From assembly GCA_013368325.1 (NCBI GenBank), contig JAACJK010000117.1, positions 372,001-436,000 of the forward strand: a stretch of 64,000 nucleotides of DNA. Reading direction: 5' to 3'. How positions within the stretch are numbered: the stretch's first letter is position 1; every line of letters starts with the position of its first letter. This document shows positions 1 through 11,836 of this stretch, piece by piece. Below the pieces are notes generated by a model. It was not told the origin of the DNA. It worked only from the letters and a program-made list of their open reading frames with translations, and made no database searches. The position numbers and the translations under genes are program-made. The DNA comes from Ephemerocybe angulata (Eukaryota; Basidiomycota; Agaricomycetes; Agaricales; Psathyrellaceae).

Positions 1-46
1 TCCTTCGCAATACAAGTTAGGATGCTCACCTTTCGTCGGCAGGGCT

Positions 47-253
47 GAAATTGACGTACACGCCATATTGGCGACGCGGATGCTGCTGCACCTTCGCGCA
101 TGGGCGGCAAAATCGACGTCGGAGGGCGGCCGTTCGTCAATAGAGGTGATCAAGATGGACCACCCTAGAGCGGTCAACGTCTCATTTGACGACGAATTCC
201 CGCCGGCGAAGAGAAATCCGACGTCCCCAACATTCCCGCGGGAGTTCAAGTAG
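47..253 (+). CDS. 3'-terminal exon of a gene entering from the left (partial, unidentified)
   Basis: An open frame follows a plausible splice acceptor (pyrimidine-containing stretch ending in cag at about 46). It reads through about 68 codons to a TAG at 251-253. The translation is mixed in composition, with an acidic and proline-rich end (FDDEFPPAKR) and a final EFK. I see no recognisable domain. If real, it is the last exon of a plus-strand gene whose body lies outside the window. The opposite strand is also open over part of this interval, so strand and coding status are uncertain. The 170 bases after it lie between this stop and the convergent AIP1 stop and look like 3' untranslated sequence. 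Confidence 0.3.
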   Translation, partial: EIDVHAILATRMLLHLRAWAAKSTSEGGRSSIEVIKMDHPRAVNVSFDDEFPPAKRNPTSPTFPREFK

Positions 254-424
254 ATAAGTTAATGACCAGAATCATAGACTATCAGTAGGAGACCACGGTG
301 GGACTTGCGCGTGTAGATGTTCAACGCTCACTGATGTACATTTGTTGTCCATAATCTAATCAATATCATAGCACTACAAGCACTACAAACTGCGAAAGGC
401 AGGCTCAAGGCCCATCCTCTTTGT

Positions 425-3124
425 TCAGTTCACAGGAGGGAACGTGATATTCCACACCCTAACGACCGCATCTGCTCCAGAGCTAACCAAGACGCCGTCC
501 TTACCACCCGCCAGCCACTGCACAGCGTTGACCCCACCAGGGCCTGACGCCTCCTTAATAGCAACACGGCGGAGGGGCTTTGCGACGCTCCAGACATAGA
601 CATTCGTGTCCAGCGAGCCGGAGGCACAGTTTTGTGAGTTAGCAGTCCAGGAGAGGGAGTTCACGCGCGAGGTGTGGGCACCCCAGTGCGAGGTGATTGA
701 CTGGAGGGAAGCGACCCAGTCAGTACCTTTGGATAGGAGGAGAAGGGCTATGGCGCACCTCTTGCTTTGAGACGTTGTATAGGACGATCTTTCCTTTGGT
801 CTGAGGATAGTAGGATTAGGGCACGAGATAAGGCTATGAAAGGTATTCCTTGAATGCACTCACATCGCCCGCTGCGAGCATCGTTCCATCTGGGGAGAAG
901 GCAAGAACGGAGATAGGAGCGGTGTTCTTCTCCAGCACTCCAATCTCGCTCAACTCTTTCCCAGACCAGGTGAACAGATACGTCTTGTTGTTCTAAAAGG
1001 CAAATGAGAGTCACGCGGCAGGAAACGGATGTGCGAGAACTCACCTCAGCGCCAACCGCCACCGTCGACCCACTTGCTGCAACGGCTGTGGGCGCGGACT
1101 TCGGCTTTAGCTCGGTAACCTTTTGGTTGGACCGGAACACTTCAACGAGTTCGGTCTCGGCGACAAACAACGAACTGTCGTCGGTCGCAGCGATCGACTT
1201 GGGCTGGGCTGCTGTCTTCACGGCGGCAGGCCTAACCGGGGTGCAATGTCAGTACAAGAAGGAGACAATGACTGTAGAATATTGAACACACTGATAGGTC
1301 TCTGAAGCCGTGTCAAGCTCCCTGACATGGTCGTCGTACCCAACAGAATAGGCAAGGTCCGAAGAGGGAGATGCTGCAATGCCGGTGACGACGGCCGGAT
1401 GGCCCTCTCCGCCAACTTGAGACGAGTCTTCCTTTGTGATCGAGTACGAATACACACGCCCATCGGCACTTCCTGCAAAGAAGGTGTCGTCTTCGGTAGA
1501 GATGATAGAGGTCACGGCCTTCTGGGGCGCCTGTGGAACATACGGTTGAGCAAGAAAGGTAGATGAGGTGTGCCGCGGAACGCGCATACCGAGAAAACGC
1601 GTGTAGGCTTATCCCCAACGCGCGGGTCAAAGACATTAAGGTCTCCAGAAAGCGAGAGAGACACGATGTTGACATTATCATTCCAGGTGTTGCCAGTTTG
1701 CTGGTGGTCAACGCCTGAGCCAACAGTCCAGCTTGTCACCGCCTTCTGGGTCTCAGCGTCCCCTGAGAGATATCGTTAGCGTCAACTAGGTCCAGTACGT
1801 GTGCAGCCGACATACAGAGTTTCACAGTGCAATCAGCAGAGGAAGTGACGACAGACTTGCTGTCTGCACTCCAGGATGCAGCCATCTGCAATTTAAGGCG
1901 TAAGCAAGTTCCTAACCAGTGTAACCGCCAGTCATACAATCGATCCTTTGTGTGGCGAATCGGTGACCTCAGCCAATGTCTCGCCGGTCTTCCCATCGTA
2001 CAAGAAGATCTTTGAGTCCGAGCCCACGCTGACGAACTGATCTCCAGATGGGGAGAACTGGACGTCCTGGACGAACTTGGTATGAGTCTTAATCGTCTTG
2101 TCGTATTTGAATGGAACGCCTGGATTCAACTGGATGAGTGAGGAGCCCACGGCGGACATATAACCACCAACCGGAATGGAATATAATAGTTGCATCATCT
2201 CCTGCAGTGGCAGCTCTGAATGGTCGTTGGTGGCGGATGGCGACCGCGTTAATAGCCTGGAATATACACAGTAATGCGATGAGCCCCTTGAGAAACACCC
2301 CAGCAGGTATCATTGCACCTTGGAATGCCCGATAATCTCTCCAGTTGACGAACCCGAATCCATCATGAAGGCATGTCCGAACCTGACCAAGGAATCTCTT
2401 GAGAAATCGCTCCCTTTATCCCTGCGTGAGGACTCACTTATCACGGCCATCCCCAACAGCGACAATCCGCTTACTTTCGCCATCCCAAGAAAGGTCGTTT
2501 CTAAACGTTCATGAGTCGCGACGTCTGATTGAACATATTATGGACACAGAACTCACATACGCCCACTCAAGACACGGTATTCACCCTTCAGGATCTGTTC
2601 CTCTCCAACGACGTCCCAAACTCGGACTGAGATGGAAATATGTATGTTTGCGATTCGCCATGGACCGGTGGATAATCAGGGCTACACACCATTCCCAACA
2701 GCGTCAGCAGACGCGCAGTAATACCCAGAAGGTGATATCCGGGCAACTGTAGTGTTCTGAATATGTCCATTGTACACCGTCGTAAGTGCTGGGCTCTGAG
2801 AATGTCGGTCGATTATTTTGTCAATCGGTGCGATTTCGCGTTCGGGGTCCGTAGTGAATGTCAGGTCGATAGGGGCAGTCAATAATTGAGGATCTGGGCC
2901 AGCATCAACGCGTTCACACCTTCAAATCGCGGACCTACGCAGTTAAGAGTTAGCCCTTAGCCAAAATATTTTGGACCTGGGCCTTGGAGAAGGGCTTTTA
3001 AACGCACGATGACGGTCTTCCCAGACGCATACACAACTTTATCCTTGTTCGAGCTTAGCTTCGTCGATGAACCTCTCGCTGTCGTAGGATTCGCGGGGAA
3101 TAGGAAGCTCTTCTTATACGACAT
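425..3124 (-). CDS. AIP1: Actin-interacting protein 1 (AIP1/WDR1), WD40 repeat protein
   Basis: AIP1 works with cofilin to disassemble actin filaments in the cytoplasm. The start at 3124 gives MSYKKSFLFPANPTTARG, followed by KVVYASGKTVIVR, which fits the AIP1 N-terminus. Later exons carry successive WD40 blades. These include an early blade with NTTVARISPSGYYCASAD, then KFVQDVQFSPSGDQFVSVGSDSK followed by the AIP1-typical IFLYDGKTGE, and a terminal blade ending DAVVRVWNITFPPVN just before the stop. The order of blades and the total length (about 600 residues over roughly ten short introns) match the two-propeller AIP1 architecture. The gene is divergent from THG1, with only about 220 bases between the two start codons. 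Individual splice sites in the middle are not all resolved, but the family call is secure. Confidence 0.88.
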
Positions 3125-3344
3125 ATTCAGGTAGACGAGAAAGAATAGTACAAATTATAAACAAGATCGAAGAAGGTGGTGTGGGGTGATAGAGGTGGAG
3201 GTCTGTGGTCAAGCGCTTGCTGCGTATCTAATCGCATCACAACTGTCGTCATTCACACGCTGTGATTGGCGGTGAGGCTATGGCTGGCGAGGTGCCAGTG
3301 AAGAATAACGACGACGGCAACGAAAAACCTGCTCAACATTCACG

Positions 3345-4523
3345 ATGGCGAACTCAAAATACGGCTATGTGAAGAACTTTGAGCTCCCAGATCCAGTCCT
3401 CCCCGATACCTTCATGCTGTTCCGTCTGGACGGCCATTCATTTCACCGGTCGGTGGGATAGCTTCCCTCTCTTCCTCTCCTCGGGCTTAGCTTTTTGAAC
3501 TCGCTTGCTGCTCTACCTCGATCCGATGCCAATACTAGATTCACCGATGTCCATGGTTTTGAAAAACCCAACGATGTTCGAGCACTCGAGTTGATGGATC
3601 ACGCAGCGCGGAGTGTTATGGAGGAATACCCCGATATCGTTCTGGCGTTTGGGGAATCGGATGAGTACAGGTGCGTCTACCCCTTATTCTAAACCAAGAG
3701 GACATCCGCCAAACAAGTCATGTACACATAGCTTCTTGCTCAAGCGCTCGACAAGTCTGTACAACCGCCGGGAATCCAAGATCGTTACGACACTTACCTC
3801 CCTTTTCACCTCCTGCTATGTCCTCTACTGGCCAAAATACTTCCCCGACAAGCCGCTGCAATACCCTCCATCGTTTGACGGACGAATCGTACCCTACCCT
3901 GCAGAAAGGCACATCCGAGATTACTTTGCTTGGAGACAGGCAGACACCCACATCAACAACCTCTACAACACGACCTTCTGGGCTTTGGTGCAGCAGGGCG
4001 GGCAGACAACGACGGAAGCCCATGCTACTCTCCGTGTGTGTCTTAACTCCCCGATGTGAAAAAGGATGTTCGACTGACTGACGATCCTATAGGGAACGTT
4101 TTCGAAGGATAAACATGAGATCTTGTATTCGAGATTCAAGATCAACTATAACCAGCTGGACGCACGGTATCGCAAAGGAAGCATCTTGGTGCGCGAAGAG
4201 GAGCCGGAGGTCCCTGAAGCTCAATCGGAAGCTCGGTCTGAGGGACAGGTTCGTGGGCGTCATGCTTGCTCCAATACCATATTGACGCGCCGTGGCTTTC
4301 GTCTAAGCAGGCTCCTGAAGGACCAATGACAGAGACTATGACTGCATCGTCGACCGACGCAACGCCTTCCTCCGTCGTCCTTACCGAGCCTGCCCAACCG
4401 AAAGAGAAGAAGAACAAAAAGGCATCGAAAAAGGCCAAGCCGGCCACACTCATTGTCCTCTTGCACTGCGATATCATCAAGGACGACTTTTGGAACGAAC
4501 GCCCTACCTTATTGGCCCACTGA
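3345..4523 (+). CDS. THG1: tRNA(His) guanylyltransferase Thg1
   Basis: Thg1 adds the essential G-1 residue to the 5' end of tRNA-His by reverse (3'-5') nucleotide addition. The start at 3345 gives MANSKYGYVKNFE, then LFRLDGHSFHRF with the first metal-binding Asp. HGFEKPND and the second acidic motif AFGESDEYSF follow, the latter split by an intron at about 3671. Next come LYNRRESKI, the central FDGRIVPYP and YFAWRQADTHINNLYN, typical of the palm-like domain. The last exon carries the conserved C-terminal HCDIIKDDFW. At least four short introns are needed. Between KGSILVREEE and the C-terminal motif lies a poorly conserved Lys/Ala-rich linker (KKNKKASKKAK), a lineage-specific insertion. All visible catalytic residues are intact. 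Confidence 0.9.
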
Positions 4524-5008
4524 TGGCTGGAAGAGTCTGGGCTGGGGTTCGCACCAACCGGTGGTGCGCACGTCTCAAAACCACTGATCGTTCGGGCACC
4601 AAATTAGCTGCAAAGACCGATAAAGTTGCACTGTAAACTACAGGGTCGACGCCCAGGATATCGTTGAAGTAGCATTTCTTCATCGTGCTGTTGTCAGTCT
4701 CGTCGGTGATGGGAATGGTGGTGGTGGTCGAAGACAAGGGGAGGAAGCGCTTGGCTGGATGTGACCAACAAGGAGAAACGTTCAAGTTCCCACCCGGACA
4801 AAAGGCTGTTCATAATCAGCGCTGCTCATTCTGCCTGACTGAGGATCGAATTGCAGGGGATTCAAAAGAGAAGGTTATACAATTGAATGGCTAAAAGTAC
4901 AGGAATGAGGACGAGGACAGTCTAAGTTAAAAAAAGCACCCAGGGACTATGCGTCGATGGGGAGGTCTAGTATAGAAGTTCTCTAAATTATTATATACGA
5001 GTAGATAC
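4524..5008. other. Convergent intergenic region (THG1 / HMGR)
   Basis: This 485-base stretch separates the stops of two convergent genes. I see no convincing open frame, tRNA or repeat. It presumably holds both 3' untranslated regions. Confidence 0.6.
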
Positions 5009-6955
5009 TCAAACTCTCGGGCCAGGCGTAGCAGGAAGGGATCCGGCAGGGGAGTTAACCTGGGACCGATTGTGGGCCATGTGCGCCTTGATGAGATGCC
5101 CAGCAGCCAGCGCGCTCAACAACGAGAGCTCGCCCGCGAGGACCGCCGATGCGATGACACGGGCAAGGGTTTGTGCGTTCTTTCCAGGTTGTTGAGGGTG
5201 CGCACCCTTAACACCGAGCATCTCGAGAACAGCCCCCTGCGCTGCAAGTACCGTTCCTCCCCCGACCGTCCCGACTTCGATACAAGGCATTGTCACCGAC
5301 ACAAGAAGGTCTTCCCCATTCTCCCCCGTCGGCTCCATGAGCGTCATGCACATCGAGCTCTCGACATTCTGCGCCGGGTCCTGCCCGGTGGCAAGGAAGA
5401 TTGCGGTGAGGATGTTGGAAGCGTGCGCATTGAAGCCTCCAATAGAGCCTGCCATGGCGCTCCCAATCAGATTCTTTTTGATGTTCAGGTTGCAAAGGTC
5501 CTTGACAGTTGTCTTTAGGACAGTTCTGACAACGTGCCCAGGGACGACCGCCTCAGCAACCACGCTCTTGCCCCTCCCTTCAATCCAGTTAATCGCGGCT
5601 GGCTTCTTGTCCGTGCAGTAGTTGCCAGATAGCGCGAGCACGACCATTTCCGGGAAGCGCTTCTGCATCGCGTCCAGGGCCTTCTCGGTTCCTTTCGAAA
5701 TCATGTTCATGCCCATCGCGTCCCCGGTCGTGGTGGCGAAGCGGACGTAGAGCGTGCGCCCGGCCATCGCGGTCTTCAAGCTCTTGAGCTTAGCGAACCT
5801 CGACGTCGACTCGAAGGCTTCGCGGAGGACGGCGTGTCCATCCTCCGAGTCGATCCAGGCTTTGGCTTTACCGGCGAGCGCAACGGATGGGAACTCAATT
5901 GCTGGTCCGCGGGTCATCGCGTCTCCGACGAGGACGGTTGTGACTCCACCCCCAGCGTTGAGAGCCTTGCAGCCCCGGGAGGTTGACGCAACGAGCGTTC
6001 CTTCCGCTGTGGCCATGGGGATGGGGTAGGATGTACCGTCGACATTGAGGGGCCCTGCAACACCGAGGGGAATGGGGATGTAGCCGACAACGTTCTCGCA
6101 GCAGGCGCCCAAGACTCGGGAATAGTCATATGTTTCAAACGGGATGGATGAAAATTCCAGAGTTTGCGTGGAGGACGCTCGGGCTAAGACACACAGGTGA
6201 GCTCCGTGAAGTAGCAAAAAAGCAGAAGAAGGCTTACATATCAATGCACGTCGAATGCGAACAGCGCGTTCAAGTTCGTTCATACCGAACACCTTCTCTA
6301 GGGCATATGCGGCAATCTTCCCATGGTTGGCCAGCATGATAACCTCTTCGTCGCTGAGAAGTGCAAGAGAGTCGCATCTCGACCTCGAAGGCTCCTCGTA
6401 TATCTCCAAACACTCCTTGAACGGGCGAAGGAAATAGCTCTCTTCAGCCGGGGAAGACGATCCATAATCGGACGAAGGTGGAGAGGGCAAAGACTGTTCT
6501 GGGTGAGCCAACCGAACTTGCTTGAGCTTCATATCCAAGTCACCGATGGAGAAGGAAGGGAGCTGTTGAGTCTTGGAGAAAGGCATTGCTATTTCCGGAG
6601 ATTGAGTTGGAGAGCTAGTAGAATATGCAGATGCTGCTGAGGGGCGGAATGTCGAAATAGACACAACAGGCCTAATCGCTTTATACACCGGTGTAACCCT
6701 CAAACCCAAGCCTCCGAACTGGCACGAGTGGCTAACTCAGTCGGGATTCAGAGCACCAGAGGAGAGCCGATGAACGCGCTCCGCTGTGGGCCATGCACGA
6801 ATAACCATAGGCATGAGATGTCGACCCTCCGCCAGAGGAATCAGACCCACCACTGGGCTCCGTCTGATACTCACAGGATCACCACTTCTAGTGGGTTCAC
6901 TGTCCAAGTTCACAGTCTTTACGGGGGCGCCTTGGGGGCGCCAACGGACTTTCAT
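5009..6955 (-). CDS. HMG-CoA reductase catalytic domain protein lacking the membrane/sterol-sensing region
   Basis: HMG-CoA reductase reduces HMG-CoA to mevalonate with two NADPH, the committed step of sterol and isoprenoid synthesis. The catalytic domain is complete. It shows [37 protein letters not shown], the DAMGMNM motif, [14 protein letters not shown] with the catalytic Lys, the NADPH-binding GTVGGGT, and a C-terminal [16 protein letters not shown] with the catalytic His. A 54-base in-frame intron (6184-6237) interrupts RRALI/S. A short 5' exon (6875-6955, MKVRWRPQG...SGDP) can be joined in frame to 6718 ([17 protein letters not shown]), which gives about 578 residues. A shorter product could start at the ATG at 6586. 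Fungal HMGRs are usually about 1000 residues or more, with several N-terminal membrane spans. The 700 bases upstream cannot encode these, so this looks like a soluble form. Confidence 0.85.
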
Positions 6956-7661
6956 GCTAACCCCGTCTTGGAGATGGTGGGTGTTCGGGACAAGAGGGGT
7001 GGGACTCGGAATCCGAATTGGGCGTTGGATCGTTGATGATGGGGTAAGCGCCTCGAGCCTCCCTCGAGTCCCTCCTCTCTAAGTCTCTGGATTCTCCGCA
7101 ACTCCACAATACGAGGACGCAGTGGGTCTGACTTTTATTTGCTGTGGGTGTGTCAGGAAAGTTCAACGAAGGCACATTCGTGGGATTAAAAGTATGTGCT
7201 GTACGTCTACACGGAGGCGCCCGCGCAGAGCGAGGAATTGGTTCAGACAGCTTACTTACCTTTACGACGAGGGCTGGACGAGGGCCGGGAATACGGAAAA
7301 CAAGTAATCGCATGTATTAGCGTGCCAAAAGAGGTCATTAAGAGTCGTAAAAAAGCGGGGGAGGTAGATGAAAGTGGTAATACTAGCAGTTGATAGACAG
7401 ACAAGAAAATGGTGCAGGTGATCCACGAGAAATAGTGGTATAGGCAAAGGATCCTCCTAGAATGTGTTGGAAACGGGTAGCTTGGGCCGCTGGAAATATA
7501 AGAGCAAGTGGATGAGATGGAGGTAGGAAATTATGGCAAAGCAGTGCTCCAGAGAGATCCGTTGAAGAGACGTAGAGAAAGGGAAAGGAAGTAGTGAGCA
7601 GAATCAGCAGCAACAAGCCGCGAGGAAGTTATCCTATAGGTGGACACTTTATGGAGCAGTC
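6956..7661. other. Intergenic region upstream of HMGR-like gene
   Basis: Several short open frames occur on the minus strand, including one with a good donor (aaag/gtaagtaag at about 7252). None shows membrane spans or sterol-sensing motifs. Most of this is probably promoter and 5' leader of the reductase gene plus the 3' end of the RRM gene. A non-coding or short upstream exon cannot be excluded. Confidence 0.45.
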
Positions 7662-10558
7662 TTATCTAACAGTGACATTGAGCGCCTTTTCCTTGAGGAC
7701 GGCCGGGTAGCTGTTCATGAGGTGGGCAAGTGCACGAAGGTCCTCCTGATCGAGTAGATAGATAGTGACCTTGGGAGCAGCCTTGATGCCAAACGACTTG
7801 ACGACCTTGTACCTAAAGCATTATCAGTAAACAACCGAAACCAGAGCTTCAGAACGGCAAGATAGACTTACAACTTGTCGCCCAACTTCTGCTTCTGGAC
7901 AAGGACTGTCTGATCCAACAATCCGTCAATAAACTCGTCTGTAGCCTGAACAACCAGAGGGTCGGATTTCGGCAATGGCAAGCCAGTCGAGGATGATGAG
8001 TTGGCCATCCGAATGATCTCAGCGGCAGGAAGCTTTGCAAGGGACGCGATAGTATGCCCGCCACCAGGGGTCGCAGGTGCGGGGGACGCAGCAGCAGGGG
8101 TGCCACGAGACGACTGAACCGGAGTTTGAGGGGAGGGCACATCGCCTCTCGGCACCGTCTTCATCGACTGGGGCGTCGCCGGGACCACCGTGGGCTTGGG
8201 TGGTACGACAGGCGGAGAAATAGGCGTCTGCTCCTCCTCGTCATCGCTCTCCAGAATCGCCTTGGCGTCGACCAACTTGACGCGCAGAACCTCAAGATTG
8301 AAAAGACACATCGCGCGCTCGCGTTTAGGCAGGCCCATCATCAGGTCGGTCAACTCTTCTTGGCGGGCGTTTTCGAACTTGCTCACAGCAGCGAACATCC
8401 GTTCGCGCTCAGACATGGGTGCAATTGAACCGGCGGGGGAAGAGGTGCGGGGCGGCGTGGAAAGCGTGGCGCTGACGGAGATCGGCGTGGATGGGTGCTC
8501 GGGGGCGCTAGCGGTGTTGTTGGCAGCGTTGAGGTCCGAGGTGCTGGAGATTTGGGAGACTGATACGGGGCGAGAAGACTCCTTAGACGCGGGAGCGATC
8601 TTGCGGCGCAACTCGATCTGTTCCTTCAGCTTGTCGGGGTTGTCTAGCGTCGAGATCACGTCGCTGAGGGCTAGGTTGGATAGGGAGTCGACGATGTCTC
8701 CCAATTCATCAGAGCCAACGATATCCATGGTTTGAATCCTTCGGCTTAGCTCCCCACTTAGGACTTCTTTCCTCACGACGGGGGTTAATGCCGCGAGCTC
8801 ATCGTATTTCATGGGCAGATTGAGAGTGCCGGCAAGAGCGGCCTGTGACGCTTGTCAGCTCAGTCATAGGCATGTAAAAGGTTTGAAACATACGTTATAG
8901 TAGCTGCCTGAACCACGCCTGTTTCTGTCAGGACGGTCGTACTTCGGCCCTGGGGAGTTATATCCAGTAGTTCCAACAAGAGTGGCTGATCGCGCCCGAG
9001 GACTGCCCCACGTCGTATACCCATCCCCTGCCTCGCTGATGGTCGGGCTAGTAGCGCCGCTGGCACTTCGGGGATGACCATTACCCCCAAACCTCTGGGC
9101 TAATTTCTCTTGCCTCATCTGTTTAGGCTCGTGTAGACGGACTACAATCTGCTTGGAGCCGAGTTGCGCGCCGTTCATGGCATGTAGGGCAGCATTGGCT
9201 AGAAAATCAATGTGAGATGAGATCCTCGGCCAAGAGAATATGTCGTTTCGAACCTTGTTCAGGGGTTTGGTAGGAAACGAATCCGAATCCTCTACTGTCT
9301 CCGCTTTCATTCCTCATAACACGAGCGCTGTATATCGGTCAGAAATCGGTAAATGTGCCAAATTTGTACATTTACTAACCTGACGATCTGACCAAACTGC
9401 ATACGGGCGTCAATCACCGGAAGTACATATAACAGGAACGACATACCTTGCGGAAATGAGTAAAGAGCTTGTTGGAGTCGATATCGGGATCAAGATTCTA
9501 AATCGCGAGAGGAATAAGCTTTGATATAGACTATCGCGAAATGGCAAGGTTGCATACCTTGCAGAACAAATTGCAGGGGTCGATTAGGCCACTATGGCTA
9601 TTCGAGGGAGCATATTGGATCTGCTGGCCTGGACCTGGGTGGAATGGGGTTGGGCTTCCAGGGAGGGGTGACTTGTTGTGGTATGGGCTACCAGGCAGTG
9701 GAGATCGAGAGTGATATGGACTTCCCCTAGGGGGCGAGTGGGGAGAATGGGGCGAATACTGCGACATGCACGGCACCATGAGTACGGATACCAGAAAGCC
9801 GCTACAGTCACTCACTTGATTTGGGTACGGCGTAAAGAATGACGATCCCGACGGCACGAATGCGGCGGCGCCAGGGTTAAACTCGGCAAAGGAGGCGCTC
9901 GTTCGTCGAGGCTGATGATAGACCTGCACTGCGATATTCTGACCATCCACCTCGGCGCAATGCAAAGCTTCTTCTGCGGCCCGAGCGTCGGATTCGTTCC
10001 AGAACTCTATCATCCCCGTATCCGGGCCAAAGTGCGTCTGTACACGGGCTGAAGCGAGAGCACCGTAAGGTCGGAACAGGTCGTAAAGCTGCGAATCGCC
10101 GTATCCAGGTGGAAGCTGCTTGACAAGGCGAGGCAAAGCGGATGGTGGAGGCAGAGGTGTCGGTGGGTTGGTCGAAGGGTATGGCGACAGCACAAGCAGG
10201 ATGTTCTGGGCGATTTCAGGTATTGGCCGGCCTTGGAGAGTAGCGAGCGCCTTTTCAGCTGCAGAAGGAGGATGTATTAGCCACCTTCCGAACAATAACA
10301 CAAGGACACGTCTACGCCGCCGCGAAACCTACCCTTTTCCAGAAACTTGAACTCGATCGTGCCGGAAAGGATAGCCCCTGGCGCATCTCGCTGGATTTTG
10401 GGTCTGAAGGGGCCGCAATACATGAACGCGACCGCAAGCATCTCATCTGTCACGAAACTGGGTAGGTTCGTAATGTAGAGCAACGGTTCGTGGATGTATG
10501 GGTGCGGGTGCGGGCCCTCCTGGTAGTCTCCCTCCTGATGTGCGTAGTCGCTGTCCAT
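7662..10558 (-). CDS. Three-RRM RNA-binding protein with MLLE-like C-terminus (Rrm4-like)
   Basis: Three RNA recognition motifs can be read in order. RRM1 has LLYITNLPSFVTDEML near the N-terminus. RRM2 has LVKQLPPGYGDSQLYDLFRPYG and later GMIEFWNESDARAAEEAL. RRM3 has NLFCKNLDPDID and ends NAALHAMNGAQLGSKQIVV. Between RRM2 and RRM3 lies a proline/serine-rich repeat segment (variants of GSPYHSRSPLP). After RRM3, RLHEPKQMRQEKLAQRFG resembles the post-RRM helix of PABP-like proteins. The C-terminal half has several helical blocks, such as MKYDELAALTPVVRKEVLSG and QEELTDLMMGLPKRERAMCL, separated by Pro/Ser linkers. These resemble MLLE (PABC) domains. Three RRMs followed by MLLE modules is the layout of Ustilago Rrm4, the endosomal mRNA transport adaptor. 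That identity is inference. The start at 10558 is the first ATG, and the last exon ends at 7662. Confidence 0.72.
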
Positions 10559-11027
10559 CGTGGTCAATCCGGGCCTGAGCTATAAGGAAGAAAGAGGGTA
10601 TCCAGACGAGGATTATGACCCTGGGCCACGGTATAGGGGCGTCCTGGTCCAACAAGGATGTCGTGGACGACACAAAGGTGCACGACAGTCGCAGGAAAAC
10701 TGTCACCTCCGCCTCGCGCTTTCAGCTGACTAAGCTGCTAATTATCTCGGCTGACACTGACGCCAGCTGCCTTGACTTCTACCAACATGTGTATCGATGA
10801 ATTCCAAGATTTATCGATTCTGACCATCTAGTGGTGTCTATCCTTCACATCGCAAGTCGTGAGTTCGTAGTCTGTTCATCCAAATCCATCTCGTACGACC
10901 CCGCGTCGTGCTTTGCAGGCGTCGAACGCGACACGATCAAGCCAACCCCTGATCAGTCCCATGAAGTGGCGCCAGCTTCCTTCATTCCAATTCCTTCTTC
11001 TATCATCTCCTTGAAAGAATTCATAAC
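10559..11027. other. Intergenic region
   Basis: This is a divergent or tandem spacer of about 470 bases. No supported gene or repeat was seen. It should contain the promoter of the RRM gene. Confidence 0.4.
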
Positions 11028-11711
11028 TTAGGGCCCGTAGGCTAGGGTATATAGCAGCCGTTGAGCAAGTCGGCTGGCTGGCTAGAGTTTCGTATGAATG
11101 AGTTTGAGCAACAGGAACCAGGGACAGGGACACTCACTGGGGTATCATCAATAATTACCGCTCCGGAACGTCGAATCCGCGTTTCAAACAAGGCGTTCAC
11201 TAGAAGATTGAGGTGCCAAAATTAGCTAGACTCGACGACGCGTGAGTCAGGCGCGCAGACGTACGGGATGCCTCCTGCGAGCCATTCTTCGCCATTTCTG
11301 GTGGACTTGTGGAGGTTTCGCGACGCTCGATGAACGTCCAAGGAATATCCTGACTATTTCGTGGAATGTTCCAGGTTTCTTATCGCTGCTGGGAGACAAT
11401 TAGATCTAGAAGCCGTGCATCAAGCGAACCAGACTAGCCTACCTCGGCTTTGAGGTTGCAGGAACCCAATTGAAGGTATGCGTCTCCTCGTGGATGACGA
11501 CAGGTGCAGCAGCACCGGCATCAAAATCGACGGGCGTTGGGGCAGCATGAAGCTGGCGGTGAGGAGGAACTTGAGGTGTTTCGGAATCAATCGAGGTATG
11601 TTGCTGTAGGCTTGCCGATCCACGTCCAGTGGGGGCCGCCACAACAGAGCAAAAGAGGAAGGTGCAAATGAACGAAACAACGAGGAGACGCGCGTAGAAC
11701 ATCGTGAACAT
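11028..11711 (-). CDS. Small secreted basic protein, hypothetical
   Basis: The start at 11711 gives MFTMFYARLLVVSFICTFLFCSV, a strong signal peptide with a likely cleavage near VVAAPTG. The mature part begins with a Ser/Gln/Pro-rich segment and HTFNWVPATSKP. I predict three introns that keep the frame. The downstream exons then read KPGTFHEIVRIFLGRSSS, a basic stretch (KWRRMARRRHP), LFETRIRRSGAVIIDD and a stop at 11028. One donor used (gtctgc at about 11263) is weak, so the 3' half is tentative. No known domain was recognised. The signal peptide and short length make it a candidate small secreted protein, but this may be a lineage-specific or incorrectly spliced gene. Confidence 0.4.
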
Positions 11712-11836
11712 CGTGAATGATAACAGACAAAGCGAGAGATAGAGAGCGAAAACGAGGCGACGCGGAGGGGAAGAACGAGGTTGGGAGACGCGGGAAGGGT
11801 TAGAGGGTGGGTGCCGCGCTGGATCCCCCACCTTCC

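Noticed and set aside
4504..4785. Minus-strand open frame overlapping the end of THG1
   Set aside because: No motif or splice continuity; it overlaps the conserved THG1 C-terminus on the other strand.
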